Positions 17,706-25,784 of a stretch of 64,000 bases of DNA are shown here, in pieces. The notes beneath the pieces were generated by a model. That model made no database searches. It worked only from the letters and a program-made list of their open reading frames with translations, and was not told where the DNA came from. Each line of letters begins with the position of its first letter. Within the stretch, counting starts at the first letter, position 1. A program made the position numbers and the translations under genes. The DNA lies in the NCBI GenBank assembly GCA_035528575.1, contig DATKYK010000020.1, positions 62,001-126,000 of the forward strand, in the 5' to 3' direction. Origin of the DNA: Dehalococcoidia bacterium (GTDB lineage: Bacteria; Chloroflexota; Dehalococcoidia; E44-bin15).

Positions 17706-18326
17706 CTAGAACATGGATAACTGCTCCGGTTTATGCTCCTCTTCCACCACCTCCGCAGCCTGAGCCATAAGGGGAGGGATCTTGAGCATATCCTCCATGA
17801 TGACCTGGCGCAGGCTCTGCTGGTGCAGCGCCGCCGCAGGGTGATACATGGCAAAGTAGATTATCCCATCCCTTTTTTGCGCTTTGCCGTGGACCTTCCC
17901 TATGGCATCGCCGGGGAGGAACTGAGCCAGCGAGTGGCGCCCCAGGGTAACGATCACCTTGGGGCTGATGAGTTCTATCTGACAGTCGAGCCACTTGCGG
18001 CACGCCCTTATCTCATCGGGCAGCGGGTCGCGATTTGAGGGCGGTCGGCACTTAATCACGTTGGCGATGTAAACATCCTCACGCCTCATTCCGATGGATC
18101 GGAGCAGCTCATCGAGGAAATGACCCGCAGGGCCCACGAAGGGACGCCCCTGCTGATCCTCATGCCAGCCCGGGGCCTCACCGATGAAGAGCAGGTCGGC
18201 ATCCTCAGCGCCCTCGCCGGGCACCACCTGTTTCCTATGCCGGGATAGCTCACACCCCTCACAACGGGCGATTTCCATGTATAGCTGGCTCAACGCACTC
18301 ACAACGCCTAACCCTCCGAACGCCAA
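17706..18326 (-). CDS. Family-4 uracil-DNA glycosylase with C-terminal clamp motif
   Basis: This enzyme removes uracil from DNA, the first step of base excision repair. The 4Fe-4S Cys are visible as CEGC near the N-terminus, KC in NVIKCRPP, and C in RACRKWLDC. Motif A is GEAPGWHED and the C-terminal motif is MYHPAAAL, both typical of family 4 (UDGa). The last six residues, EQLSMF, match the sliding-clamp binding pentapeptide, suggesting delivery by the DnaN clamp. The start overlaps the end of the TauE/SafE half gene by 19 bases, so the genes are probably co-transcribed. Confidence 0.92.
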   Translation of the reverse strand: MAFGGLGVVSALSQLYMEIARCEGCELSRHRKQVVPGEGAEDADLLFIGEAPGWHEDQQGRPFVGPAGHFLDELLRSIGMRREDVYIANVIKCRPPSNRDPLPDEIRACRKWLDCQIELISPKVIVTLGRHSLAQFLPGDAIGKVHGKAQKRDGIIYFAMYHPAAALHQQSLRQVIMEDMLKIPPLMAQAAEVVEEEHKPEQLSMF

Positions 18327-18673
18327 CCTCTAATCGCCATGAAAAAGCCCACCATGATTATGACACCACCCACAATCTGGCGCAAAATCGATGCATCCAG
18401 CACGTCCGCCACCATACCCCCGACAAAACTAAAGATGACTGCTGCGGGTATGATCCATAGAGCCATCCTGAGCCTGACATTATCCTGGCGATAATGGGTG
18501 ACCGTGCCTACCAGTGCCATTGCACTTATCACCGCCAGGGATACTCCCTGTGCTGTATGCTGCTCAACATCCATTAAAAAAACCATGCCCGGAATCAAGA
18601 TCACCCCTCCCCCTACCCCCAGCATCCCACCCAGCGTTCCTGCCAGAAGCCCAATCCCGATAGCTATGCCCAT
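18308..18673 (-). CDS. TauE/SafE (TSUP) permease, C-terminal half
   Basis: The product has four membrane helices and the phrase GTLGGMLGVGGGVILIPGMV, the repeat signature of the TauE/SafE anion exporter family (sulfite, sulfoacetate and related organosulfur compounds). Full-length members of about 250 residues have two such repeats; this ORF holds one. It is in the same frame as the upstream half, separated by a single TAG. ATG 18673, with GGAG 9 bases ahead, would allow independent translation. See the finding on the split. Confidence 0.8.
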   Translation of the reverse strand: MGIAIGIGLLAGTLGGMLGVGGGVILIPGMVFLMDVEQHTAQGVSLAVISAMALVGTVTHYRQDNVRLRMALWIIPAAVIFSFVGGMVADVLDASILRQIVGGVIIMVGFFMAIRGWRSEG

Positions 18674-18688
18674 ACTTAACCGCTCCAA

Positions 18689-19069
18689 CTAGGGGTTTAC
18701 GATCATAAAAGTGCCCACGACCACCAAAAAGATACCGAATATCCACCTGAGCTGCTTAGCCGGCACCCTCATCATCAATCTGGCTCCCAAAACCACCCCC
18801 ACTAAGCCGCCCAAAGCCAGCCCCAGGATGACCCCCCAATCCACTTGCCCCGGAATATATCCATGGACAGCATAGGTGATTGCGCCGACGAGGGCGATGG
18901 GAAACACTACGGCTAGAGAGGTGCCATGTGCCTGATGCTGCACCATGGCCAACAGCCCCACCATCAAAGGCACCAGGAACACCCCGCCACCCACACCCGT
19001 CAGCCCAGCGAGCATCCCGGCAGCGGCGCCGATCAGGAGGGATATGAGGACCTTCCTTCCCAAGCACAC
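18689..19069 (-). CDS. TauE/SafE (TSUP) permease, N-terminal half
   Basis: The 126-residue product has four helices and the phrase GMLAGLTGVGGGVFLVPLMV, then HQAHGTSLAVV. It starts at GTG 19069 after AAAGGTGG. It ends in a TAG directly abutting the downstream half in the same frame. Either two half-size subunits assemble into one carrier, as single-repeat TSUP proteins are known, or a nonsense mutation split the gene. No sulfur metabolism gene is adjacent to hint at the substrate. Confidence 0.8.
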   Translation of the reverse strand: MCLGRKVLISLLIGAAAGMLAGLTGVGGGVFLVPLMVGLLAMVQHQAHGTSLAVVFPIALVGAITYAVHGYIPGQVDWGVILGLALGGLVGVVLGARLMMRVPAKQLRWIFGIFLVVVGTFMIVNP

Positions 19070-19225
19070 CCACCTTTACCTTTCAAAGGATGATAGCACA
19101 GCAATATAGCTTAGTCAATTGAGCCTTATGCATAATATTATGTCTAGTATTTATAGCACTATTGAAACAACACAATGAGTACATGGAGGCAATAAGTCTG
19201 GTGGATGGGATATGTAAGCTAGAAC

Positions 19226-19492
19226 TTAAGGCAGGGATTTGTCGGCATTCTTGTAGATAGTAGCACGAAGACCAACAAGGTGAATGATCATCTCATCTGA
19301 AGTACTGTCATAACTGTACACAATCCGGTACTTGCCTATCGTCCGTTTTAGAAACCCGCTTAGATTCTCGCGTAACGGGAAATGCACAATCTCCATGCGA
19401 TGTTCCCACATCCAATCAATCTTCTTCATCAGACGCTTTGCATCGTGCCCTGTAATATCGTTGAAAGCGTCGGGGTCAAACAGGAGTGCCAT
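19226..19492 (-). CDS. RelE/ParE-like toxin-type protein (88 aa)
   Basis: The small protein has the helix-helix-beta layout of the RelE/ParE superfamily: a helical N-half (HDAKRLMKKIDWMWEHR), then NLSGFLKRTIGKYRIVYSYD, then HLVGLRATIYKN, which corresponds to the usual GxRxxIY end. RelE members cut mRNA in the ribosome and ParE members poison gyrase; which applies is not visible. It starts 7 bases after the stop of the deaminase-like gene, without a Shine-Dalgarno sequence, which implies translational coupling. No classic antitoxin gene is adjacent; the HTH gene at the head of the operon could serve. Confidence 0.7.
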   Translation of the reverse strand: MALLFDPDAFNDITGHDAKRLMKKIDWMWEHRMEIVHFPLRENLSGFLKRTIGKYRIVYSYDSTSDEMIIHLVGLRATIYKNADKSLP

Positions 19493-19499
19493 TATATTG

Positions 19500-20231
19500 T
19501 CAAAAGTTTAGCTTCTTGAGAACTTCGTTGGCTGAGATAAGAGAACTATGTTTAAGTTTAGACGATCGTAATAATCTTTCTTCTACCTCTGGTCTTAGTT
19601 CAAGACCTGCATCTGGATCGGGCAATCTCTCTTCGAGTTCCTCAATTAGGGTGCTAAGGCGCAAGATGTCCCGTCGCAATGTAGGGATTTCAGCCAGACT
19701 AGTAGACCTTGCTTGAAGGATGTAGTTATATTGATCGGCGGGGAAATCATCCTGATCTTGAAAAGGGCCAGAATATGGAACCATGGCAGGCTCTTCAAGT
19801 CGCTGGAATTCGACGCTAAATAAGGGTTCATTTAGGGTAATAGGTACTGGCTCTGGTCCTACATTCAAGAGGTTTAGTGTTAATCGACCTCTATACCCAG
19901 GATCAAGCTGTATTCCACCAAAGGCAATAATACCACGCCGAGCAAAAGCAGAGCGTATTCCAAATCTCCCACAGATATATAATGGAACTTTGATTTTTTC
20001 AAGGGAGATAACGCCAACCATTTGCCCAGGCTGGATATTGTAACTGGGACCAGTTTTAATTAAATCAATTACCTCCCCAAGAATCGCTGGACTAATAGGA
20101 GCAGCGAGGACCTTAGAACCGAGGAGGAGATCATACGTTGCAGGTTGAACTAGATTCTCATTAAATGGATCTATTATCAAATCTCTACTTTTTACAATCT
20201 CAGCGATTTGCTTTCCGGATAGCGTACTCAT
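19500..20231 (-). CDS. dCTP deaminase/dUTPase-fold protein lacking the deaminase Glu
   Basis: The 243-residue protein has the trimeric dUTPase/Dcd fold motifs: VQPATYDLLLG, then GIRSAFARRGI (the RSSxAR loop), then GIQLDPGYRGRLTLNLLN. In Dcd the last motif carries the catalytic Glu (LE); here that position is Asn120, so dCTP deamination is doubtful. The Asp before PGYRG, needed for dUTP hydrolysis in dUTPases, is kept. Residues 170-243 form a helical, Leu/Glu-rich extension not found in plain Dcd. The ATG follows AAAAGGAGGAGC. It overlaps the upstream HTH gene by 32 bases and precedes a RelE-like gene. Confidence 0.8.
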   Translation of the reverse strand: MSTLSGKQIAEIVKSRDLIIDPFNENLVQPATYDLLLGSKVLAAPISPAILGEVIDLIKTGPSYNIQPGQMVGVISLEKIKVPLYICGRFGIRSAFARRGIIAFGGIQLDPGYRGRLTLNLLNVGPEPVPITLNEPLFSVEFQRLEEPAMVPYSGPFQDQDDFPADQYNYILQARSTSLAEIPTLRRDILRLSTLIEELEERLPDPDAGLELRPEVEERLLRSSKLKHSSLISANEVLKKLNF

Positions 20232-20430
20232 ATGCTCCTCCTTTTCGCCTCTGGTATTCTCTGATTGCTTCTATATGGACCTCACTATAAATTCTCCAAC
20301 CCCTCCAATCTCTCTTTATGGAAGGTATAATGCCAAGAACTTCCCATTCGTATAGCGTCTTTTTTGATATATCGAGAAGTGTACATATTTCCTTAGGGCC
20401 ATATTCGCTTGGTGATCTGTTAATAGGCAT
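20200..20430 (-). CDS. MerR/excisionase-like helix-turn-helix protein (76 aa)
   Basis: The phrase GPKEICTLLDISKKTLYEWE followed by RDWRGWRIYSEVHIEAI is a MerR-type winged HTH with its wing, without the long coiled-coil or effector domain. It heads a three-gene minus-strand operon with the deaminase-fold and RelE-like genes and overlaps the second. Direct repeats in the AT-rich DNA just upstream (20498-20526) are a plausible self-binding site. Confidence 0.75.
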   Translation of the reverse strand: MPINRSPSEYGPKEICTLLDISKKTLYEWEVLGIIPSIKRDWRGWRIYSEVHIEAIREYQRRKGGAYEYAIRKANR

Positions 20431-20497
20431 AATGTCTATCCTAGGATCTCATTTAAACTTATATATTTTACAAGGTTACTATATTTACAGTATTTTA

Positions 20498-20526
20498 TAT
20501 ACTTAATATATTTAGTATACTTAATA
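20498..20526. repeat. Operator-like direct repeats upstream of the HTH operon
   Basis: TATACTTAATA occurs at 20498-20508 and again at 20516-20526, an 18-base step (nearly two helical turns). They lie about 70-95 bases before the HTH start in very AT-rich DNA that also holds likely promoter sequence. Autoregulation by the HTH protein is inference. Confidence 0.45.
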
Positions 20527-20570
20527 GCATTAATTTTGTCAAGCCGATATTTGCGGAACGATAAACTCTG

Positions 20571-20835
20571 TCAGGCCACCTTCCTCACTAATCCACCGTT
20601 GCCTGTAGCTAGCACCTGCGCTTGGAATACAATCACAGACATGAGACAATGCACTTTTACCTTGCGAATACCACGAACCCGAATACTATTTAGTTTACGA
20701 TGCCCCTTTAATCGCCCAAACAATCGCTCCACACTAGTACGGCGATTATAAATAAGCTGAAATTCAGGTGTTTCAGGATACGCATCAATTGAATATTCCC
20801 GTTGCAATTTTACTCGTTTTGTAGTACTATTATAT
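20571..20835 (-). pseudogene. Transposase C-terminal remnant
   Basis: The frame ends in a peptide with IYNRRTSVERLFGRLKGHRKL, the Glu-containing end of a DDE transposase (the E of DDE followed by K/R pattern), then NSIRVRGIRKVKVHC and a hydrophobic tail. The upstream catalytic Asp residues are missing, so it is a fragment. The readable frame runs on to 20939 only because it crosses the TPP riboswitch on the other strand. The thiC promoter candidate lies inside the remnant. Confidence 0.75.
20802..20830 (+). promoter_or_regulatory. Candidate sigma70 promoter for the thiC operon
   Basis: TTGCAA at 20802-20807, 17 bases, TACTAT at 20825-20830. The start of transcription would be near 20837, a few bases before the TPP aptamer, which is what a riboswitch leader needs. 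Confidence 0.55.
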
Positions 20836-20840
20836 TGCGC

Positions 20841-20925
20841 CGCGGGGGAGCGTAAGTGCTGAGAAGCCGATATATCGGCTAACCCCTCGAACCTGATCTC
20901 GGTAATGCGAGCGTAGGGAAGCGGG
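20841..20925 (+). promoter_or_regulatory. TPP riboswitch (THI element)
   Basis: The aptamer landmarks are all present and in order: GGGGGAGCG, TGCTGAGA, a variable hairpin (AGCCGATATATCGGCT), AACCCC, the core AACCTGATC, GGTAATGCGAGCGTAGGGA. Thiamine pyrophosphate binding would lower expression of thiC and thi4 downstream, probably through the hairpin at 20935. Confidence 0.95.
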
Positions 20926-20934
20926 TTTATCAAG

Positions 20935-20980
20935 ACCAAGGGTCTGGAACCGAGTACCTAGGCTCTTGGTTATTTTGTTT
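20935..20980 (+). terminator. Riboswitch expression-platform terminator
   Basis: ACCAAG at 20935-20940 pairs with CTTGGT at 20965-20970, enclosing a second GC-containing stem, and TATTTTGTTTT follows. Its position between the TPP aptamer and thiC fits ligand-dependent termination. Confidence 0.65.
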
Positions 20981-21065
20981 TAAACGGCATAAAAAACACA
21001 ACCCCAAAGCGGGTAGAGGGTTTATGGGGCTGGCAAACAGCCAGTTCTAAAAGAAGGAGGATGAG

Positions 21066-22361
21066 GTGACGCAGTTAGAGTTAGCAAGGAGCGGGAGCAT
21101 ATCGCCTGAGATGAAACTTGTCGCCGAGGCGGAAGGTGTATCTGCAGAGTTCATTCGGCAGGGGATCGCCGATGGTAATATAGTGATCCCGGCAAATCTA
21201 AACCACCAGCTCAGCCGGTACTGTGGCATAGGTAAGGGGCTGAGGGTGAAGGTCAACGCCAATATCGGCACCTCATCGGACTACGGCGACATGGAGAGCG
21301 AGCTGGAGAAGCTGAGGGTCGCTATCGAGTATAAGTCAGATACGGTGATGGACCTCAGCACCGGGGGCAACATAGGTGACATCCGCCGTGCCATCACCAA
21401 AGAAAGCGCCATCCCACTGGGGACCGTACCCATCTATCAGGCGGGAATCAATGCCATCGAAAGGAGGGGGGCGATTGTAAACATGACCCCCGATGACCTG
21501 TTCGGGGTGATCCAGGAGCATGCCTCGGAGGGCGTCGATTTCGTGACGGTGCACTGCGGGGTCACCCGCGCAGCGATTGAGCGGCTGAAACGCCAGGGAA
21601 GGGTGACCGATATCGTCTCGCGAGGGGGAGCGCTCCTCCTGGGCTGGATCATCCATAACGGGCAGGAGAACCCGCTATATGAGCAGTATGACCGCCTGCT
21701 GGAGATCGCAAGAAGGTCCGATGTGACGCTGAGCTTGGGCGACGGGCTGCGTCCGGGCAGCCTGGCCGATGCCACCGACAGGGCCCAGGTTGAGGAGCTC
21801 ATCATACTGGGAGAGCTGGTGGAGCGTGCCTGGGATGCCGGGGTCCAGGTAATAGTGGAGGGTCCGGGGCATGTACCGCTGGACCAGATTACCACCAATG
21901 TCCAGTTGCAAAAAAGCCTGTGCAAAGGGGCCCCGTTCTATGTATTGGGACCGCTGGTCACCGATATCGCTGCCGGCTACGACCATATCTCGGGCGCCAT
22001 CGGCGGTGCCATCGCTGCCCTGGCGGGTGCCGATTTCCTGTGCTATGTAACCCCCTCGGAGCACCTCGGACTCCCCGACCGGGATGATGTGAAGGAGGGA
22101 GTGATAGCCTCCCGGATTGCCGCCCACGCCGCCGATATCGCCAAGGGGGTAAAGGGCGCCCGTGAATGGGACCGCAGCATGTCCCAGGCGCGTAAGAGCC
22201 TGGATTGGGAGGAACAGGTGAGGCTGTGCCTGGACCCGGAAAACGCACGGCTGGTGCACGGAGAGCACGCCACTTCAGGGAATGCCTGTAGCATGTGCGG
22301 CGAGCTATGTGCCATGAAACTGGCATCCGACTTCCTGGTTGTTAAATCAGTAAAGTGCTAG
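21066..22361 (+). CDS. thiC: Phosphomethylpyrimidine synthase ThiC
   Basis: ThiC is a radical-SAM enzyme that rearranges aminoimidazole ribotide into the thiamine pyrimidine HMP-P. The 431-residue protein has [42 protein letters not shown] and [11 protein letters not shown], all diagnostic. The C-terminal [11 protein letters not shown] holds the CxxCxxxxC Fe-S cluster. The length is that of the shorter, non-proteobacterial type. The start is GTG 21066, 6 bases after AAGGAGG. A TPP riboswitch precedes it, and thi4 follows after a 36-base gap. Confidence 0.97.
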   Translation: MTQLELARSGSISPEMKLVAEAEGVSAEFIRQGIADGNIVIPANLNHQLSRYCGIGKGLRVKVNANIGTSSDYGDMESELEKLRVAIEYKSDTVMDLSTGGNIGDIRRAITKESAIPLGTVPIYQAGINAIERRGAIVNMTPDDLFGVIQEHASEGVDFVTVHCGVTRAAIERLKRQGRVTDIVSRGGALLLGWIIHNGQENPLYEQYDRLLEIARRSDVTLSLGDGLRPGSLADATDRAQVEELIILGELVERAWDAGVQVIVEGPGHVPLDQITTNVQLQKSLCKGAPFYVLGPLVTDIAAGYDHISGAIGGAIAALAGADFLCYVTPSEHLGLPDRDDVKEGVIASRIAAHAADIAKGVKGAREWDRSMSQARKSLDWEEQVRLCLDPENARLVHGEHATSGNACSMCGELCAMKLASDFLVVKSVKC

Positions 22362-22397
22362 CTATGGATATACCAAACAGGACTTTTGGAGGAGCTT

Positions 22398-23192
22398 GTG
22401 AAGATTGATGATATAACCATATCCAAGGCGATAACAGAAAGCTTTATGAAAAGCTTTATCGATGCAATGGAGGTGGACGTGGCTATCGCTGGGGCAGGAC
22501 CGGCCGGTATGACGGCTGCTTACTATCTGGCAAAAGGGGGGGTTAAGACAGCGGTATTTGAGAGGAGTTTGAGGGTTGGCGGTGGCATGCCGGGAGGGGG
22601 GATGATGTTTAACCGCATCGTGGTACAAGAAGAGGGCAAGAGGATATTGGATGAATTTGACGTCCAAACGACGGAATACCAAAAGGGCTACTATATTGCC
22701 GATTCTCTAGAGACCATCTCCACTATCTGTTCAAAATCAATAAAGGCCGGGGCAAAGATATTTAACTTGATCGGCGTCGAGGACGTGCTGATCAGGGAAG
22801 GCGATAAGATTACTGGCCTGGTGCTGAATTGGAGTGCTACTTCACTGGCAAAATTGCATGTAGACCCCCTGGCTATAAGATCGAGGATGGTGATAGATGC
22901 TACCGGGCATGAAAGCGATATCTGCCACATAGTGGTGAAGAAGCTAGGGGCAAAGTTGAGAACAAAAACAGGCGAAGTAATGGGAGAGAAACCGATGTGG
23001 GCAGAAGTCGGGGAGAAAATGTTAATAGAGAACACCAAAGAGGTGTATCCAGGTTTAATAGTCGCCGGGATGGCGGCTAACGCTGTTTTCGGCTCTCCCA
23101 GAATGGGGGCTATCTTTGGCGGGATGCTCCTCTCGGGGAAGAAAGCGGCGGAGGTCGCTGGGCAAATCCTTCAAAAGCCTGCCACATCGTAG
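22398..23192 (+). CDS. thi4: Sulfide-dependent thiazole synthase (Thi4 family)
   Basis: Thi4 makes the thiamine thiazole adenylate from NAD and glycine. The FAD/NAD-type fold shows as [18 protein letters not shown], and [19 protein letters not shown] closes the protein. In yeast and plants a Cys in the segment before DP donates its sulfur and the enzyme is suicidal; here the segment reads KLHVDP, with His in the Cys position as in Methanocaldococcus. The protein should therefore be a true catalyst using sulfide, fitting anoxic life. I chose GTG 22398 (GGAGG 5 bases ahead) over TTG 22386, which overlaps the ribosome site. Confidence 0.92.
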   Translation: MKIDDITISKAITESFMKSFIDAMEVDVAIAGAGPAGMTAAYYLAKGGVKTAVFERSLRVGGGMPGGGMMFNRIVVQEEGKRILDEFDVQTTEYQKGYYIADSLETISTICSKSIKAGAKIFNLIGVEDVLIREGDKITGLVLNWSATSLAKLHVDPLAIRSRMVIDATGHESDICHIVVKKLGAKLRTKTGEVMGEKPMWAEVGEKMLIENTKEVYPGLIVAGMAANAVFGSPRMGAIFGGMLLSGKKAAEVAGQILQKPATS

Positions 23193-23205
23193 AGGAGAGG
23201 AATAG

Positions 23206-24456
23206 ATGAAGGCTGAAATAGTCTCCATCGGCACCGAACTCCTCTTGGGAGAGATTACCGACACCAATGCCTCCTACCTGGCCTCACAACTGCCGCTACA
23301 GGGAATCGACCTCCTCTGGGTCACCCAGGTGGGGGATAACCTCAAGCGGCTCACGGAGTGCCTGGAGCGGGCCTGGGGCCGCTCCGATATCGTGCTCACC
23401 ACCGGGGGGCTGGGGCCCACCGATGACGACCTCACCCGTGAGGCCATAGCCGCCATGCTTGGCGAGGAGCTGAGCGTGGACCCGGAGCTGGAGCGATGGC
23501 TGAGGGAGCTATTCTCCTGTCTCGGCTTCCCCATGCCCGAAAACAATATCAAGCAGGCCACCCTCATCCCATCGGCCCGGGCCATCCCCAACCACTCGGG
23601 CACCGCACCCGGCTGGTGGGTGGAGAAAGGGCGAGGGGGGCAGGGAGAACCAAAAATCCTGATTGCCATGCCCGGCCCGCCATCGGAGATGAAGCGCATG
23701 TGGGAGACGGGGGTAGTGGGGAGGCTGAGGGAGCTGCTGCAAGGCGAGGTCATTCTGTCACGGACTATAAAGACCCTGGGCATGACCGAATCGGGCACCG
23801 CCGAGGTGGTAAAACCCCTGCTATCATCCAACAACCCAACCCTCGCCGTATACGCCAAGACCGACGGCATTCACCTGCGCCTGACCGCTAAAGCCCCAAC
23901 GAGGGAGGAGGCGGAGGTTCTGATCGCCCAAAGGGAAGCCGAGCTCCGCTCCCTTCTCGGCGATATCGTCTGGGGCATCGATGAGGAAACACTGGAGGAA
24001 CTGGTGGGGGCGCTCCTTGTACAAAGGGCGCTCACCCTCGCAACGATGGAATCGTGCAGCGGGGGGCTACTAGCCAGCACCATAACCGATGTTCCCGGAA
24101 GCTCGAGATACTTCAAAGGGGGGCTGGTCGCCTACACCAACGAGGCTAAGATCTCCTACGGTGTAAGTCCCTCACTCATCGCCCGGCACGGCGCCATCAG
24201 CCCCGAGGTGGCTGGGGACATGGCCAGGGCGGCACGGGAGCTGCTGGGGGCCGACATCGGGGTTGGTATCACCGGGGTAGCCGGCCCCACCGAGGATGAG
24301 GGGAAGCCTGTGGGCACCGTCCACATCGCCATCGACGATGGAAGGGAGAACAGGCCGGTCCTGGGACATTACCCCCCCATGCGACACCAGGTGAAGCGCC
24401 GCGCCACCTATCATGCCCTTTTTGAACTGAGGCGATCGCTGCTCTCCATGAAGTAG
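23206..24456 (+). CDS. cinA: CinA family protein (competence/damage-inducible; NMN deamidase domain)
   Basis: The N-terminal half is a MoaB/MogA-like domain (SIGTELLLGEITDTN, TTGGLGPTDDD) with COG1058 ADP-ribose pyrophosphatase relatives. The C-terminal half is the PncC nicotinamide-mononucleotide deamidase (ESCSGGLLASTITDVPGSS, GGLVAYTNEAK, GITGVAGP). The protein recycles pyridine nucleotides. Length 416 is standard. It starts 13 bases after thi4 with GGAGAGG ahead, so it may share the thiamine transcript, possibly linked by NAD consumption in Thi4 (inference). Confidence 0.93.
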   Translation: MKAEIVSIGTELLLGEITDTNASYLASQLPLQGIDLLWVTQVGDNLKRLTECLERAWGRSDIVLTTGGLGPTDDDLTREAIAAMLGEELSVDPELERWLRELFSCLGFPMPENNIKQATLIPSARAIPNHSGTAPGWWVEKGRGGQGEPKILIAMPGPPSEMKRMWETGVVGRLRELLQGEVILSRTIKTLGMTESGTAEVVKPLLSSNNPTLAVYAKTDGIHLRLTAKAPTREEAEVLIAQREAELRSLLGDIVWGIDEETLEELVGALLVQRALTLATMESCSGGLLASTITDVPGSSRYFKGGLVAYTNEAKISYGVSPSLIARHGAISPEVAGDMARAARELLGADIGVGITGVAGPTEDEGKPVGTVHIAIDDGRENRPVLGHYPPMRHQVKRRATYHALFELRRSLLSMK

Positions 24457-24696
24457 TCACCTATTAAGTCCCATGCACCCTTTTACCGGGACGCTAAGCA
24501 CGCAAATGCTGCGGCGAACGCCGCCCCTCTATCCATTTTATTAAGGCCATAGCGGGCTCATAACTACTACTCGGTGAGCGGACCAAACCTCAATCCGTGA
24601 GGCCAGATTCAAAAAGCCTAATCATTGGTGCTAATCTAAGCGAATCAGCTTAGCTTTGCGTTCTACTCTTTATTAAGGGGTAATCATCCGGCAAGG

Positions 24697-24819
24697 GGTC
24701 ATCATCCGGCTTGACCGGATGATCCAGGAAGCATGCTGAGCCAGTTTCTGGATTGCCTGATCTCCGAGCAAAGCATCGGAGTCCGATATTTCATTCGGAC
24801 AAGTCGGGCAATGACAGGT
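24697..24819. repeat. 123-bp dispersed repeat, copy A
   Basis: Identical in length to 49454-49576 with about three mismatches by eye. It contains a terminal hairpin (CATCATCCGG, then CCGGATGATCC) and internal stems (CTCCGAG..., GTCCGATATTTCATTCGGAC, TTGCC...GGGCAA). Partial copies lie at 48996-49027 and 49313-49352. It carries no coding frame, like a short MITE or REP-type element. Confidence 0.8.
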
Positions 24820-24879
24820 ACTGTAGCGATCGCCCTTGCCAGAGTCATCATCCTCTCCTCCTTTTTTCTTTTTTCTGGG

Positions 24880-24911
24880 GGTTAGGCTGGCCGACGTCGG
24901 CCAGCCTAACC
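24880..24911. repeat. 32-bp perfect palindrome, copy 1 of 4
   Basis: Centre GGCCGACGTCGGCC with arms GGTTAGGCT and AGCCTAACC, giving a perfect 16+16 palindrome. Other copies: 28624, 35484, 36287. The base pair at one arm position varies between copies but always with its partner. Confidence 0.9.
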
Positions 24912-24984
24912 GTGGATACACGGATTAAGGACCAAAGCGGAGGGCTTGTCATGCTCCGCGAGATCTGATATTTTAAGATTCTCG

Positions 24985-25686
24985 ATGAGACCGGATTTTA
25001 TCAGGCTGATGGTTTTGTGGCGTGTGGTTATCGCCTTAATTTTTATATTACCGCTTTGCCCAATCGGCTCTCTCCCGGCAGCAGCCTGGAGCGCGGAGGA
25101 TTATTTCCAGATTAGCTATGAACCGGTTAGCTACAGTAAGACCGAAATCCACGGTGACGAGGTTTTCTATGCCACAATCCAGGGTAGCGCGACCTGTACC
25201 AATGACCTGCCACTACCGGTAAGTGAAGCCAGGATCAACGCCCGTGTCATAGCCGAACATACTGAGAGTGGCAACAGGGTGACGCTAAACTCCAGCTATA
25301 CCACAACAATAGAGCCCTTCCCCGACAGTGCTGGTGAGACGATTGAAATAAGCAGGATTATCCCCCTGCAATTCCCTGCCCAGAGTGAATCGGGCGATTA
25401 CCGTATCACAGGGGAAATCGAAGAAGCTAAAGTAAAGGCTATTTTGTGGTGGATTGACGTCCCCGGTGACATTAGCCAGGACCAGCCTATGGGCTCGCTA
25501 AGGTATATCGCCGAGGGTGAGTCGCCCACGCCCAGCTTGACCCCTACGGTAACGCCAACCGCAACGTCGGATCTTTCCACAGCAGCTGGCTTGGGTATAG
25601 GAACGTGGGTTGGCATCGGGATTGCGATCATTATATTCATAGCGTCGATTGTGGCAATCTGGCTTATAAAGCGGCGGAGGAAATGA
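24985..25686 (+). CDS. Secreted, C-terminally anchored protein, unknown
   Basis: A signal peptide (about 1-35 from ATG 24985, ending PAAAWS) is followed by a beta-rich extracellular domain of about 150 residues with one Cys. A Thr-Pro linker (ESPTPSLTPTVTPT), a membrane helix (GTWVGIGIAIIIFIASIVAI) and the basic stop-transfer KRRRK close it. I chose 24985 because the longer frame upstream adds residues without signal character. The fold is not recognised. Similar anchored proteins with Thr-Pro linkers occur at 2044 and 5096, suggesting a shared export style. Confidence 0.7.
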   Translation: MRPDFIRLMVLWRVVIALIFILPLCPIGSLPAAAWSAEDYFQISYEPVSYSKTEIHGDEVFYATIQGSATCTNDLPLPVSEARINARVIAEHTESGNRVTLNSSYTTTIEPFPDSAGETIEISRIIPLQFPAQSESGDYRITGEIEEAKVKAILWWIDVPGDISQDQPMGSLRYIAEGESPTPSLTPTVTPTATSDLSTAAGLGIGTWVGIGIAIIIFIASIVAIWLIKRRRK

Positions 25687-25701
25687 CAAGGTTGTAAAGT
25701 A

Positions 25702-25730
25702 TTGCATTATGCTGAAAAGGATGCTATTAT
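25702..25730 (+). promoter_or_regulatory. Candidate sigma70 promoter before the HTH/polyamine region
   Basis: TTGCAT at 25702-25707, exactly 17 bases, TATTAT at 25725-25730. It lies about 50 bases before the GTG of the HTH gene. Confidence 0.5.
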
Positions 25731-25784
25731 CAGCAAAACGTTGGTGTCCCGATATTAGGGGCAAAAAAGGGGGACTGGTTATTT

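Larger units (their letters stand above)
24457..24984. other. Intergenic, 528 bp, with repeats and small hairpins
   Basis: No supported gene. 24480-24660 contains several short hairpins (GCGGCG/CGCCGC, CTCA/TGAG, CTAAGC/GCTTAG) but no RNA family I can name. The rest is a 123-bp dispersed repeat (24697-24819), a pyrimidine tract and a 32-bp palindrome (24880-24911). Confidence 0.6.

Noticed and set aside
20836-20939. N-terminal extension of the transposase remnant
   Set aside because: These codons are antisense to the TPP aptamer; the open frame there is accidental.
24502-24552. tmRNA-like tag reading frame (GCAAATGCTGCGG..., encoding ANAAANAA then a stop)
   Set aside because: No tRNA-like ends, no TTCGA T-loop and no flanking tmRNA pseudoknots are present; the peptide also ends in PLSILLRP, unlike SsrA tags.
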